From a virus, in IMG/VR virus record IMGVR_UViG_3300044756_000031, positions 1 to 36,910 of that record: a DNA stretch of 36,910 nt; one strand, given 5' to 3'. The notes below the pieces were generated by a model that worked only from the letters and a program-made list of their open reading frames with translations, was not told the origin of the DNA and made no database searches. The translations under genes were made by a program, and so were the position numbers. Shown piece after piece: positions 21,275-27,812 of this stretch (positions within the stretch are counted from its first letter, which is position 1; the number at the start of each line of letters is the position of its first letter).

Positions 21275-22095
21275 AAGACGAGGACGTTGCGGCTGGCACC
21301 CGCAACATGTACGCGACGAAGGTGGCGCACGTCGCGAGGCTCCTGGGTGGGATTCGCCTGGTTGACTTGGCGGTCGCGCACACGTCGGCGTTCACGAAGG
21401 CAAGAACTGCCGAAGGCGCGAGCCGAGGCACGATCCACAAGGAGCTCGTGGCGCTCCGTCGAACGCTCAAGAGCGCCGCTCGAGCGGGAGAGCTATCTCG
21501 CGACCCGCGCGCGGTGATGCCGAAGTACTCGGCGCAGTACAAGCCCAAGGAGCAGATTGTCAGTGACGCGGACCTCTGGGCTGTGATGGCCCATCTAGAT
21601 CCAGGTCGCGCGTGCTGGGTTGCTCTCATGGTGGCGACAAGCGCACGGCTCGGCGAAGCGCGGCGGGTACGCGCTGAAGACTTGGGCGAGAGGAGCATTC
21701 GCCTGCGCGGCACCAAGACGGCCACATCGGCGCGCACCGTCCCAATCCTCTCGATGTTCGAGCCATGGGTCGAGTACGTGCGCAAGCACGCCGACGGCGA
21801 CGGCACTTTGCTCCTGCGCCCGTGGGGCAACATCCGGCGCGACCTGCACGCAGCTTGCGACCGGGCCGGTGTCCAGCGCTTCGGTCCGAACCATCTCCGG
21901 CACACCACGGCGACAAAGCTAGTGCGCGCCGGCGTGCCGTTCGAGCTCGCGGCAAAAGTCCTAGGCCACCGGTCAACCGCGATGCTACAGCGCGTCTACG
22001 GTCATCTCGATGCCAGCGACGTCGGTCGCCTCATTGAGGTCCACCTCAGGTCCACGGAAAGACGAAAAGCCAAAATCCTCAATCAGGGTCGATAG
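21043..22095 (+). CDS. int: Tyrosine integrase
   Basis: A 350-aa protein from GTG 21043; a GTG at 21070 is an equally good start since the arm-binding domain begins VHLLRRGRVYYLAWYEDG. Domain order: N-terminal arm-binding region (10-55), core-binding helices (60-150), catalytic domain (165-340). Catalytic set: Arg202 (TSARLGEARRV), Lys225 (GTKTATSARTV), Arg286 in NHLRHTTAT, His309 (LGHRS), Tyr319 (RVYGHLD). The His normally three residues before Arg286 (H-x-L-R) is Asn283 here. The gene ends GGTCGATAG, so its stop codon lies inside the tRNA-like attP core, similar to phage Mx8 whose attP lies in int. Confidence 0.9.
   Translation: MARLHYPALVHLLRRGRVYYLAWYEDGHKHRESTGLTDKKAAEIAYRKKQRELADPAHHAAHEATVRSAAERFLEELEDEDVAAGTRNMYATKVAHVARLLGGIRLVDLAVAHTSAFTKARTAEGASRGTIHKELVALRRTLKSAARAGELSRDPRAVMPKYSAQYKPKEQIVSDADLWAVMAHLDPGRACWVALMVATSARLGEARRVRAEDLGERSIRLRGTKTATSARTVPILSMFEPWVEYVRKHADGDGTLLLRPWGNIRRDLHAACDRAGVQRFGPNHLRHTTATKLVRAGVPFELAAKVLGHRSTAMLQRVYGHLDASDVGRLIEVHLRSTERRKAKILNQGR
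22037..22055 (+). repeat. Integrase arm-site candidates, left side of attP
   Basis: Two identical AGGTCCAC words at 22037-22044 and 22048-22055, exactly 11 bp apart (about one helical turn), inside the 3' end of int. The same GGTCCA word recurs on the other side of the att core. Direct repeats flanking a core are typical of lambda-type arm sites. Confidence 0.5.
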
Positions 22096-22127
22096 CTCAG
22101 TCGGTAGAGCTGCGGACTTTTAATCCG
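22086..22127 (+). other. attP core: 5' half of a tRNA-Lys(UUU) gene
   Basis: The sequence from GGGTCGA reads as a tRNA acceptor 5' strand, then T-A, the D arm GCTC-AGTCGGTA-GAGC, T, anticodon stem GCGGA, loop CTTTTAA (anticodon UUU) and TCCG. After that the match to a tRNA is lost: no T-arm pairing and no 3' acceptor strand. This is therefore not a working tRNA but the segment shared with a host tRNA-Lys gene, the expected attP identity block. Integration would supply a new 5' half to the host gene, making it downstream of int. Confidence 0.7.
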
Positions 22128-22184
22128 AAACAAGGGTCAATGGTTCGGCGAAGTGAGGGGTTTTGGCTGTCCGCACGATCCGCC

Positions 22185-22226
22185 AGGTCCACTATTCGTA
22201 CGTGGTCGGGTCCAAATAGGGTCCAG
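22185..22226 (+). repeat. Integrase arm-site candidates, right side of attP
   Basis: AGGTCCAC at 22185-22192, GGGTCCAA at 22208-22215 and GGGTCCAG at 22219-22226, the last two again 11 bp apart. They lie between the tRNA-like core and the endolysin stop (22231-22229). Same orientation and same GGTCCA word as the left-hand pair at 22037-22055. Confidence 0.5.
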
Positions 22227-22228
22227 CG

Positions 22229-22900
22229 CTAGGCCCCCGCCGGCACGTCCCCGTGCAGCCGAATCAGATCCACGCAGCCACCGTAGGCCAACACATTCCC
22301 CCGGTACTGCCACCCCACGACGTTGAAGCCGAGCGGGTCGTGCTCGTGGGCCTCGTAGTCCGCCACTATCAGCGGAAGCGCAGTGAACGCAGGAATGGTG
22401 GCCAGGCCCATGACGCCAATTTCTCCGGGCGAACTGTAGCCCCAGAGGTCGTCACCCGTAAGAGTGCGGTACGTGTCCACGAAGAGGGAGATGGCCTCGG
22501 ACGTTTCGGAGCGCGATGCGATGCGATTGCTCGAGCTGGTCTCGCCCAGCTCCACGTCTAGCAAGCCCGGCATGCTATCAACACAATGCGCAACCCGATG
22601 CGCCACGAACTCTCGCGCTTGCTCGTCGGCGTCTTGCGCGCGCCCGTGGCGTATCCGTAAGAAGTGGTACCCGCCAAGACGCTTCATGCCGGCGCCGCGT
22701 AGGCCCGTGCTGAGCACATCGAGCCACCGGTTCAGAGAGCCCACGCCATCGGTCACCTTGAGGAACGCGAAGGCTAGAGCGGCAGCTTCCTCATAACGCA
22801 GCGGCCCGCTGGATGCGTCGAAGCCTTCGGTGGTCACGAGTGCAGCGCCCACGCCAAAATGCTGCACGCGACTCCGACTAACAGACCAGTGAGGCCCCAT
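22229..22900 (-). CDS. Endolysin, GH25 muramidase
   Basis: A 223-aa protein. ATG 22900 was chosen for its GGAGG site 11 bases upstream rather than an upstream in-frame start at 22957 that overlaps the previous gene. GH25 signature: GFDAS near the start (Asp28), AFAFLKVTDG (44-52), GGYHFLR (76-82), LLDVELGE with the catalytic pair Asp115/Glu117, and the C-terminal GWQYRGN plus a CVDLIRLHGD end (Asp211). It cuts the glycan strand of peptidoglycan in the periplasm at the end of infection. No signal peptide is seen, so it should need the holin. Its stop lies beside attP arm sites. Confidence 0.9.
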   Translation of the reverse strand: MGPHWSVSRSRVQHFGVGAALVTTEGFDASSGPLRYEEAAALAFAFLKVTDGVGSLNRWLDVLSTGLRGAGMKRLGGYHFLRIRHGRAQDADEQAREFVAHRVAHCVDSMPGLLDVELGETSSSNRIASRSETSEAISLFVDTYRTLTGDDLWGYSSPGEIGVMGLATIPAFTALPLIVADYEAHEHDPLGFNVVGWQYRGNVLAYGGCVDLIRLHGDVPAGA

Positions 22901-22928
22901 GTCAGACGCTCCCTCCAAAGGGAAATCA

Positions 22929-23129
22929 TCAGTCGTCCTCGCGGTCCCAGCGGTCATCTTCCAACGGAATGAGCGCGAGGCAGTTGTTACGTTGCGTGAC
23001 GGCGTCTTGGCGCAGCTGATTTGCCCAGGCCTGGTTTTGCTGAGCCTGAATCTGAGCAGACTGCTGCTGCCACGCGGTCACTCCAAGCGCCTGGCAGACT
23101 TCGCAATTGCAGGGTTCGATGACGCTCAC
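22929..23129 (-). CDS. Small protein with CNCEVC hook
   Basis: A 66-aa protein with GTG at 23129 (GTGA). It starts VSVIEPCNCEVCQALG, with a compact Cys cluster, then a Gln-rich helix (QQQSAQIQAQQNQAWANQLR) and an acidic end (DDRWDREDD). Between the lysis genes and endolysin. Function is unknown. Confidence 0.6.
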   Translation of the reverse strand: MSVIEPCNCEVCQALGVTAWQQQSAQIQAQQNQAWANQLRQDAVTQRNNCLALIPLEDDRWDREDD

Positions 23130-23350
23130 GGCTTGCCGAACTTGGCGGCTTCTCGATCCGCTGCCTCTTTGTCAGCGGCAGCGCGGTCCGCCGGATCCAA
23201 ATCACTCGCCCCGATCGGCGGCAGCTCCGCAACGACCAGCTCGAGCAAGTCGACGGCGGGCGCAAGGGCGAGCTCCGGGTGCTCGGCTGCAACAGCGGCA
23301 ACCATCTCCAGAGCGTCAGTAACGGCCTTCGTAAACTCTTGCGGGCTCAT
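23126..23350 (-). CDS. Small helical acidic protein
   Basis: A 74-aa protein. ATG 23350 overlaps the previous stop (ATGA). Helical and Ala/Glu/Leu rich (TKAVTDALEMVAAVAAEHPE), with a DLLELVVAELPPIG segment, and a charged end. No motif. Function is unknown. Confidence 0.6.
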   Translation of the reverse strand: MSPQEFTKAVTDALEMVAAVAAEHPELALAPAVDLLELVVAELPPIGASDLDPADRAAADKEAADREAAKFGKP

Positions 23351-23541
23351 TTGGCAAACCTCCAAGCGTCGTAGTCCTTGCGGTTCATCATCATCACCAT
23401 GTGGCCGTCGCGGTCTTCGAAGACCACGGCGCCCTGAGGGTCTTCTTCATCCAAGAGACGAACTGTTGCGGCTTGAGGCATGGGCCCGGCTTGCTTCTGA
23501 ACGAGCGCCGCCGCCTCCTCGAAGTCTTCGCGGGCAGTCAC
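23347..23541 (-). CDS. Small protein, 64 residues
   Basis: GTG at 23541 overlaps the lipoprotein stop (GTGA). The N-terminal helix EDFEEAAALVQKQAGPMP is followed by beta-like strands (AVVFEDRDGHMVMMMNRKDY). No family recognised. It is coupled to both neighbours. Confidence 0.6.
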   Translation of the reverse strand: MTAREDFEEAAALVQKQAGPMPQAATVRLLDEEDPQGAVVFEDRDGHMVMMMNRKDYDAWRFAK

Positions 23542-23735
23542 TCGGCGCCTGCGTCGACGACAAGAGCGGGGGGAGCGCCGGCTTCATCCCAGCGCAACTG
23601 CACATCGTGGATGCACTTGTCCGCTTCTGCTCTGGACTTCGCGTCGTCCACGCACTGGTCCAACTGGAGACCGTACTGGGTGCGGGCGATGGTGGAGCAG
23701 CCGCACAACATCAAAACAGCTAGGAGCTTTTTCAT
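23538..23735 (-). CDS. Small lipoprotein in lysis block (o-spanin candidate)
   Basis: A 65-aa protein from ATG 23735 (a longer in-frame start is rejected). The signal MKKLLAVLMLCGC gives a lipobox-like LCGC, so the lipid-bearing Cys is Cys13. The mature part is short, charged and has two further Cys in LDQCVDDAKSRAEADKCIHD. In lysis cassettes such a small lipoprotein is often the outer-membrane spanin (Rz1-like), but Rz1 partners usually overlap in another frame and no clear inner spanin is found here. A different envelope role is possible. Confidence 0.7.
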   Translation of the reverse strand: MKKLLAVLMLCGCSTIARTQYGLQLDQCVDDAKSRAEADKCIHDVQLRWDEAGAPPALVVDAGAE

Positions 23736-23878
23736 CGTCCCACCGGGAGCACGCGGAGCAGCTCCACGATGATGACCAGAATGACGCTGACCCACAGCGG
23801 GCACTTGCCAGCGGCAGAGGCCACAGCGCAAATGAAGGCCGCGAGGATCAACAACAGAATAACACTTAGGGGAATCAT
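23732..23878 (-). CDS. Putative holin (two transmembrane segments)
   Basis: A 48-aa protein from ATG 23878 (ATGA overlap with the previous gene). Two hydrophobic segments, IPLSVILLLILAAFICAVA and PLWVSVILVIIVELLRVLP, are joined by a short KC-containing turn, with a basic C-terminus. Size and topology match small class II-type holins. It sits in the lysis block next to the lipoprotein and upstream of the endolysin. A membrane-pore role is inferred from topology and context. Confidence 0.6.
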   Translation of the reverse strand: MIPLSVILLLILAAFICAVASAAGKCPLWVSVILVIIVELLRVLPVGR

Positions 23879-24108
23879 GACAGGGGCAACTCCTTTGCAG
23901 TGATGGCTTCGTCCGGGGGCGGAGCCTTTTTGGTCAGCGCACCAAACGCGTTGACGACGTCGGGTCCCAGGGCAGAGATGAAGGATAATGTCTTGGAGGC
24001 TTCGGGATTGGTCCCAGCGATTTTCACGGCCACCTTCGCCATGAAGTTGAAGAGCGCTAGCGCCAAGGCCAACGACTCCGCGGGGTGGTCTTTGATCCAG
24101 TGCAGCAT
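23875..24108 (-). CDS. Small membrane-associated protein in lysis block
   Basis: A 77-aa protein with ATG 24108. It has one hydrophobic helix near the N-terminus (LALALALFNFMAKVAVKIAG) and a charged C-terminal tail. A similar weakly hydrophobic protein before the holin is common in phage lysis blocks. It could be a holin partner or an antiholin; not established. Confidence 0.55.
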   Translation of the reverse strand: MLHWIKDHPAESLALALALFNFMAKVAVKIAGTNPEASKTLSFISALGPDVVNAFGALTKKAPPPDEAITAKELPLS

Positions 24109-24113
24109 GGTTT

Positions 24114-24578
24114 CTAGTGTCCTCCAAACAGGTAGTGACGAATCAGGCCGCCGACGATGGCGCTAGCGAGCACACCAACGACGATGAGCGCGACCTTGCC
24201 GGACGTCTTGATGGCCCCGCGCCATTTCTTGGCGTCGTCGCTCATTTCCGCTTCACGCTTCCACTTGTTGAAGACAGATTTGGAGACCATTTTTCGCGTC
24301 CCTGTTGGGCTGTCCTCCCAATCCTCTTCGGTGATGCTGGTGTGCGTTACGCCCGGACGCTGCTTGATTTGTTCTCGCAGCGTTGTGAGCCCCACGACAA
24401 TCGTAGACTCCAACTTCCGCACCATGCGCTTGACTTCGTCGACGTCGCGAGCGGTCTGCTCCGCCGTCTCGTACATCTTTTCGGCCAGCGTCTTCGCGGC
24501 CTCGGCTCTCTTTGCAGAGCGCTGCGCTGCCTCTGACGCCGCCTCCGCCCACTGCTCTGCGGTCCTGTCGCCGTTCAT
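24114..24578 (-). CDS. Coiled-coil protein with C-terminal membrane helix (XhlA-like holin partner candidate)
   Basis: A 154-aa protein. ATG 24578 overlaps the SGNH gene stop (ATGA); an ATG at 24593 and longer starts are less likely. Residues 8-70 form a coiled coil (EQWAEAASEAAQRSAKRAEA, QTARDVDEVKRMVRKLEST), then a linker and a C-terminal membrane helix (VALIVVGVLASAIVGGLIRH) with a GGH end. N-terminal coiled coil plus C-terminal single helix is the layout of XhlA-type holin-associated proteins. A virion or other membrane role is not excluded. Confidence 0.6.
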   Translation of the reverse strand: MNGDRTAEQWAEAASEAAQRSAKRAEAAKTLAEKMYETAEQTARDVDEVKRMVRKLESTIVVGLTTLREQIKQRPGVTHTSITEEDWEDSPTGTRKMVSKSVFNKWKREAEMSDDAKKWRGAIKTSGKVALIVVGVLASAIVGGLIRHYLFGGH

Positions 24579-26338
24579 TGATCGAGCCACCATCTCCCCG
24601 TGGACGCGAGGCCCCGGATTGAAAACTGTAGACACCAGTTGTGTTGCGCGAGTCCGGTGATGGGCCCAACAAATGGGTCGCTGTCTCGCAGAAGACCACA
24701 TCGCCCGTCGGGGAAGCCGCCCGTCGCGCCGCTCGCCACGTCGCACGTGTCGGCGTAGGCGATGACCTCCGGGGGCGAGGCGCAGGTAATGACAACCTGA
24801 TTCCCGTTCGCGATAGCGACAGATGTGATGGAGATGGGAGTGCCCGCCCCGTTGCGAGCCTCGAAGCCCTTGCCATTCGCCCAGGCGGAGAGAGCGCCGC
24901 TCAGATGCGGCGCTGTGAAGCCCGTATCAAACACGAGCGGGGCAACGGGCACAGCGAATGTGAGCGTGGCGACGTTACCGGCTAGCGTTGCGTTGGTTGG
25001 AATCAGCGGCGTCCAGCCGCCGGTAGATAATTTCGCATATGCCGCTCGTGCGTATTGCTCGCCAAGTTGCTGGTAGCCGATTGCCGTAAGGTGCAAGCGG
25101 TCGCCGAACGGAAAGTAGTAGTTCGGTCCTGAGAGTAGAAGCTTGTCGGGGTCAGCGCAGATAGCCGAGCCCGTGACGTGAAGCCACGGCGCAAGCGCAC
25201 CAGAGCTGAGCACGAGATTGTAAAGGCCGGCCCACTGGATGTTTGCGGTCGTCTGGACGAAGAGCGGATAGGAGGGGGCGTTGGCGCTTGTGTAGAAGAC
25301 GGAGCCGTTCTTCACATACGTGACGACACCAGCCGTGATCTGAATGCGGTAGGTGTCGCCGTCGGCGTTCGCCGCGAATGTGCCTTTTAGCGAGCCTCCC
25401 TCATAGACCAGGACACTCGTGTTCGCGTTGAAGACGAGCGCATAGTTCCACGTCGTATCGTAGGTGTTGCCTGTATAGGCATGATTGAGGCCAAGGACAC
25501 GCCCGGTGATGACGTCGGTGTGCGAGATCTTCGTCTCGATGTAGCCGTCGCCGGAAAGCGTCCCTGTACTGACTGCGCCCGAGTCGTACGCAAACAAGCT
25601 CCCGACCTGCGTCTTGATGACGCTGACACCATTCATCAGCGCTTGGATCTGCGACGGGTAGCCGGTGACCTGCGGCGCGCTCGGCTGCGTGTTCTGCTGG
25701 TTGAAGATGAGTGGAATGCCAGCGGCCTGCCTGGTAATCGCCTGGGCATCAGTCTCGAGCTGGCCTTGATACAAGGGCAACCACCGGTCGTAGAACGTGA
25801 CGCCCCAATCTATTTCGCCGTGCGTGAGCAGCGAGAAGGCAACGCTGTAGCTCGAGTCGATCGCTCGCGCGGCGGTCGCCTCATTCAGCAAGCTCTGGTA
25901 CGCGTTGCCGCTGCCGCCCTTGCCGATGACGGTGTAGCTCGCGGCGCCCTGCCCACAGTTGTGATTGCAGAACGTTTGGCCGGGAATCAGAGACGACAGC
26001 GCATTCACCATCACAACGTCCGGCGATTCGCCGTTGACGTTCGTAGGGTACGGCGTCGTGTTGCTCTGATTGTTCTGCCACTTGTCGAGACGCTCCGGCG
26101 CGATGAGCGGGACCTTGCTCCACGTGCCGGAGGCTGGGTTGCTGTACGTACCGCTCGAATCGTGAAGCTGCACGTTGCCGTGGGCTAGTGTCGACAGGAC
26201 GGGAACGCCCAGAGTGCCGCAAGACAAGCTCTGGCCACTGACGAGGACGCCGAGGAGCGGCCGCACGGCATCCACTGCGCTGGGTCCTGCAAACGGCGTT
26301 GAGAGAGCCTGGCCGTTCCCCGCATAAAAGCCGCTCAT
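24575..26338 (-). CDS. SGNH-hydrolase tailspike (receptor-binding candidate)
   Basis: A 587-aa protein with ATG 26338 (ATGA overlap). The SGNH fold is seen in VSGQSLS (Ser37 of GQS, block I), LLTHGEIDWG (173-179; block III-like HGE-x-D) and GDRLHLTAIGYQ (413-422, Asp-x-x-His block V). Between these, residues about 260-380 form an inserted beta-rich domain resembling a concanavalin/LamG fold (SGDGYIETKISHT, YALVFNANTSVLVYEGG). Residues 440-587 are a second beta-rich domain, perhaps for trimerisation or attachment. Such proteins remove acyl groups from surface glycans of the host. The three catalytic positions are present, so activity is expected. Confidence 0.75.
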   Translation of the reverse strand: MSGFYAGNGQALSTPFAGPSAVDAVRPLLGVLVSGQSLSCGTLGVPVLSTLAHGNVQLHDSSGTYSNPASGTWSKVPLIAPERLDKWQNNQSNTTPYPTNVNGESPDVVMVNALSSLIPGQTFCNHNCGQGAASYTVIGKGGSGNAYQSLLNEATAARAIDSSYSVAFSLLTHGEIDWGVTFYDRWLPLYQGQLETDAQAITRQAAGIPLIFNQQNTQPSAPQVTGYPSQIQALMNGVSVIKTQVGSLFAYDSGAVSTGTLSGDGYIETKISHTDVITGRVLGLNHAYTGNTYDTTWNYALVFNANTSVLVYEGGSLKGTFAANADGDTYRIQITAGVVTYVKNGSVFYTSANAPSYPLFVQTTANIQWAGLYNLVLSSGALAPWLHVTGSAICADPDKLLLSGPNYYFPFGDRLHLTAIGYQQLGEQYARAAYAKLSTGGWTPLIPTNATLAGNVATLTFAVPVAPLVFDTGFTAPHLSGALSAWANGKGFEARNGAGTPISITSVAIANGNQVVITCASPPEVIAYADTCDVASGATGGFPDGRCGLLRDSDPFVGPITGLAQHNWCLQFSIRGLASTGRWWLDQ

Positions 26339-26703
26339 CGCGGCACCGTCTGCGTGACAGAGATAGACCCTTCAACAGGCACGTAGATGCCGCCAGCGCC
26401 ATCGCTCATCTCCACGCCCCACACACCGGGAATGCCGCTCCCTAGAGCAGTCATGATGGTGGCCTTGGTCGCTACGGAGAATTGGACAGTGGCGAGGCCG
26501 GAAGAATCCGACGTCAGAATGATGTTTGTGGGGCTTGTGAGCGTGATGATAACGCTGGCGCTCGAGCGCGAGTTCCGCACCTTCGCCGTGGCGCTCCAGC
26601 CGGAGAGGGATTGCGGCGAGCCAGGAGCGGAGTACATGACGAACGAGAATCCGTCGCCAGTGGTGATGTCTTTGAAGGATAGGTCAGCGGCCAGTGTATT
26701 CAT
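26335..26703 (-). CDS. Small virion protein with Ig-like/BppU-like fold
   Basis: A 122-aa, all-beta protein with ATG 26703 (ATGA overlap). It has FKDITTGDGFSFVMYSAPGS, SGWSATAKVRNS, and a C-terminal GVWGVEMSDGAGGIYVPVEG with a final SISVTQTV strand. This looks like the N-terminal domain of baseplate or fibre attachment proteins (BppU-like) used in many phages to carry receptor-binding proteins. Located between the LamG-like protein and the tailspike. Function is inferred. Confidence 0.65.
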   Translation of the reverse strand: MNTLAADLSFKDITTGDGFSFVMYSAPGSPQSLSGWSATAKVRNSRSSASVIITLTSPTNIILTSDSSGLATVQFSVATKATIMTALGSGIPGVWGVEMSDGAGGIYVPVEGSISVTQTVPR

Positions 26704-27413
26704 GGGATGGAATACCTGGCCTTGAAGTATTTAGTCAGCGAAGTAGCGTTGCCTACCGATAACGGCAAGACCAAGACTGTCTCGTACCAACGCCCTACAA
26801 AACCGTTCGCCAGGCCACCGCCGCCGTTGTTGCAGAGCGTGAAGGTCGCGCCGAGGGCTTGCGCGCCAGCGTTGCCCGTCGTGCCTGCGCCGCCGTCGAG
26901 CGCCCCAATACTCGACGCGCCGTTGAAGACTCCGCGCACGATGTGATCGGCAACAGTGATTTGCGCCGCGTCCGTGAGCGACACACCTGCATAAACCTGA
27001 GTGACGCCAGTGGCTGCGAGTTGCGCCAGCACGGTCTGATTGCCAGCGGCAGAGTCGAAGATGTAACCGCCAGCCCCCGGCGTAGCGCTCGCGGGCCTCA
27101 CAACCGCCCAGACTTCGAACGGCTGCGCAAGGCCAGGCGCCGTCGTCGCAACTAGCGATGTTGCCGCCAGGTTGTTCCAATAGGAGAGTCCGCCGTTCGC
27201 CACAAACGCAGGACGGTTGCCTGCGCCGCCTTGCGTCGCTGTATACCCATTGGGTCCTAGGTCGGTTGCGGTCTGAACGTTGCTCGAGCCATCGGTGACA
27301 ACGTGGTCGCCGCGGTACCAGGCGACGAGGCCGGGGAGCTTGGCGGGGGTAAAGGCGGCAGGCCGCTTCCCTGCGAAACGCCTTGTTCCCCTCAAGCCTC
27401 GACGGTTCTCCAT
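26700..27413 (-). CDS. LamG/concanavalin-like virion protein
   Basis: A 237-aa protein with ATG 27413. After a basic start (ENRRGLRGTRRFAG), FTPAKLPGLVAWYRGDHV, then YWNNLAATSLVA, PFEVWAVVRPAS, and a C-terminal NGFVGRWYETVLVLPLS follow the LamG/lectin-like jelly-roll pattern used in phage fibres (P-x-LVAWY-x-GD signature). Probably a carbohydrate-binding receptor protein or fibre component. The small following gene is coupled. Confidence 0.7.
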   Translation of the reverse strand: MENRRGLRGTRRFAGKRPAAFTPAKLPGLVAWYRGDHVVTDGSSNVQTATDLGPNGYTATQGGAGNRPAFVANGGLSYWNNLAATSLVATTAPGLAQPFEVWAVVRPASATPGAGGYIFDSAAGNQTVLAQLAATGVTQVYAGVSLTDAAQITVADHIVRGVFNGASSIGALDGGAGTTGNAGAQALGATFTLCNNGGGGLANGFVGRWYETVLVLPLSVGNATSLTKYFKARYSIP

Positions 27414-27419
27414 GAGGCT

Positions 27420-27809
27420 CTAACCGTTCGAGGTCTGGCTGGACGCGTAGTAGCGGAGGAAGCCTGAGCCGCTCACGGTGCGGTAGCCCATGCGAACGTC
27501 CACGCCTTTTTCAAGGAGGAAGTTCTTCTCGCCGCCGGCCGGGATAACCCAACACGTTGCGGCAGAATCGCCAATGAGGCCTGTAGTAGCCGGGTTCAGC
27601 GCTTCGGCGTGGCCCTGGGTGTCGGCGAAGGAGACAGCAGTATCGGCGCCGTCGGCGTACACCGTAATGTACGGGTTGCCGGACGCCAGCGCTGTGACAT
27701 CCACACTTGCAGCTGCCGTAGTCGTGGCGGCCACTCCAACAAGACTAGTTGCTGTAGCCCTCGGCGGGATGACCGTTGCGGCTTTTCTCTCCGGGATTGC
27801 GTTAGCCAT
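27420..27809 (-). CDS. Small virion protein
   Basis: A 129-aa protein with ATG 27809. Ala/Thr rich, mostly beta: VGVAATTTAAASVDVTALAS, ITVYADGADTAVSFADTQGH, a DSAATCWVIPAGGEKNFLLE segment, and a DVRMGYRTVSGSGFLRYYAS end. Composition and position (between the ejection proteins and fibre genes) point to a tail or fibre component. No family recognised. Confidence 0.6.
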   Translation of the reverse strand: MANAIPERKAATVIPPRATATSLVGVAATTTAAASVDVTALASGNPYITVYADGADTAVSFADTQGHAEALNPATTGLIGDSAATCWVIPAGGEKNFLLEKGVDVRMGYRTVSGSGFLRYYASSQTSNG

Positions 27810-27812
27810 GAC

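Noticed and set aside
22086-22160. A complete tRNA-Lys gene
   Set aside because: The 5' half is textbook, but after the anticodon stem there is no T-arm pairing (AATGG/AAGTG do not pair) and no 3' acceptor strand complementary to GGGTCGA. It is better read as an att core.
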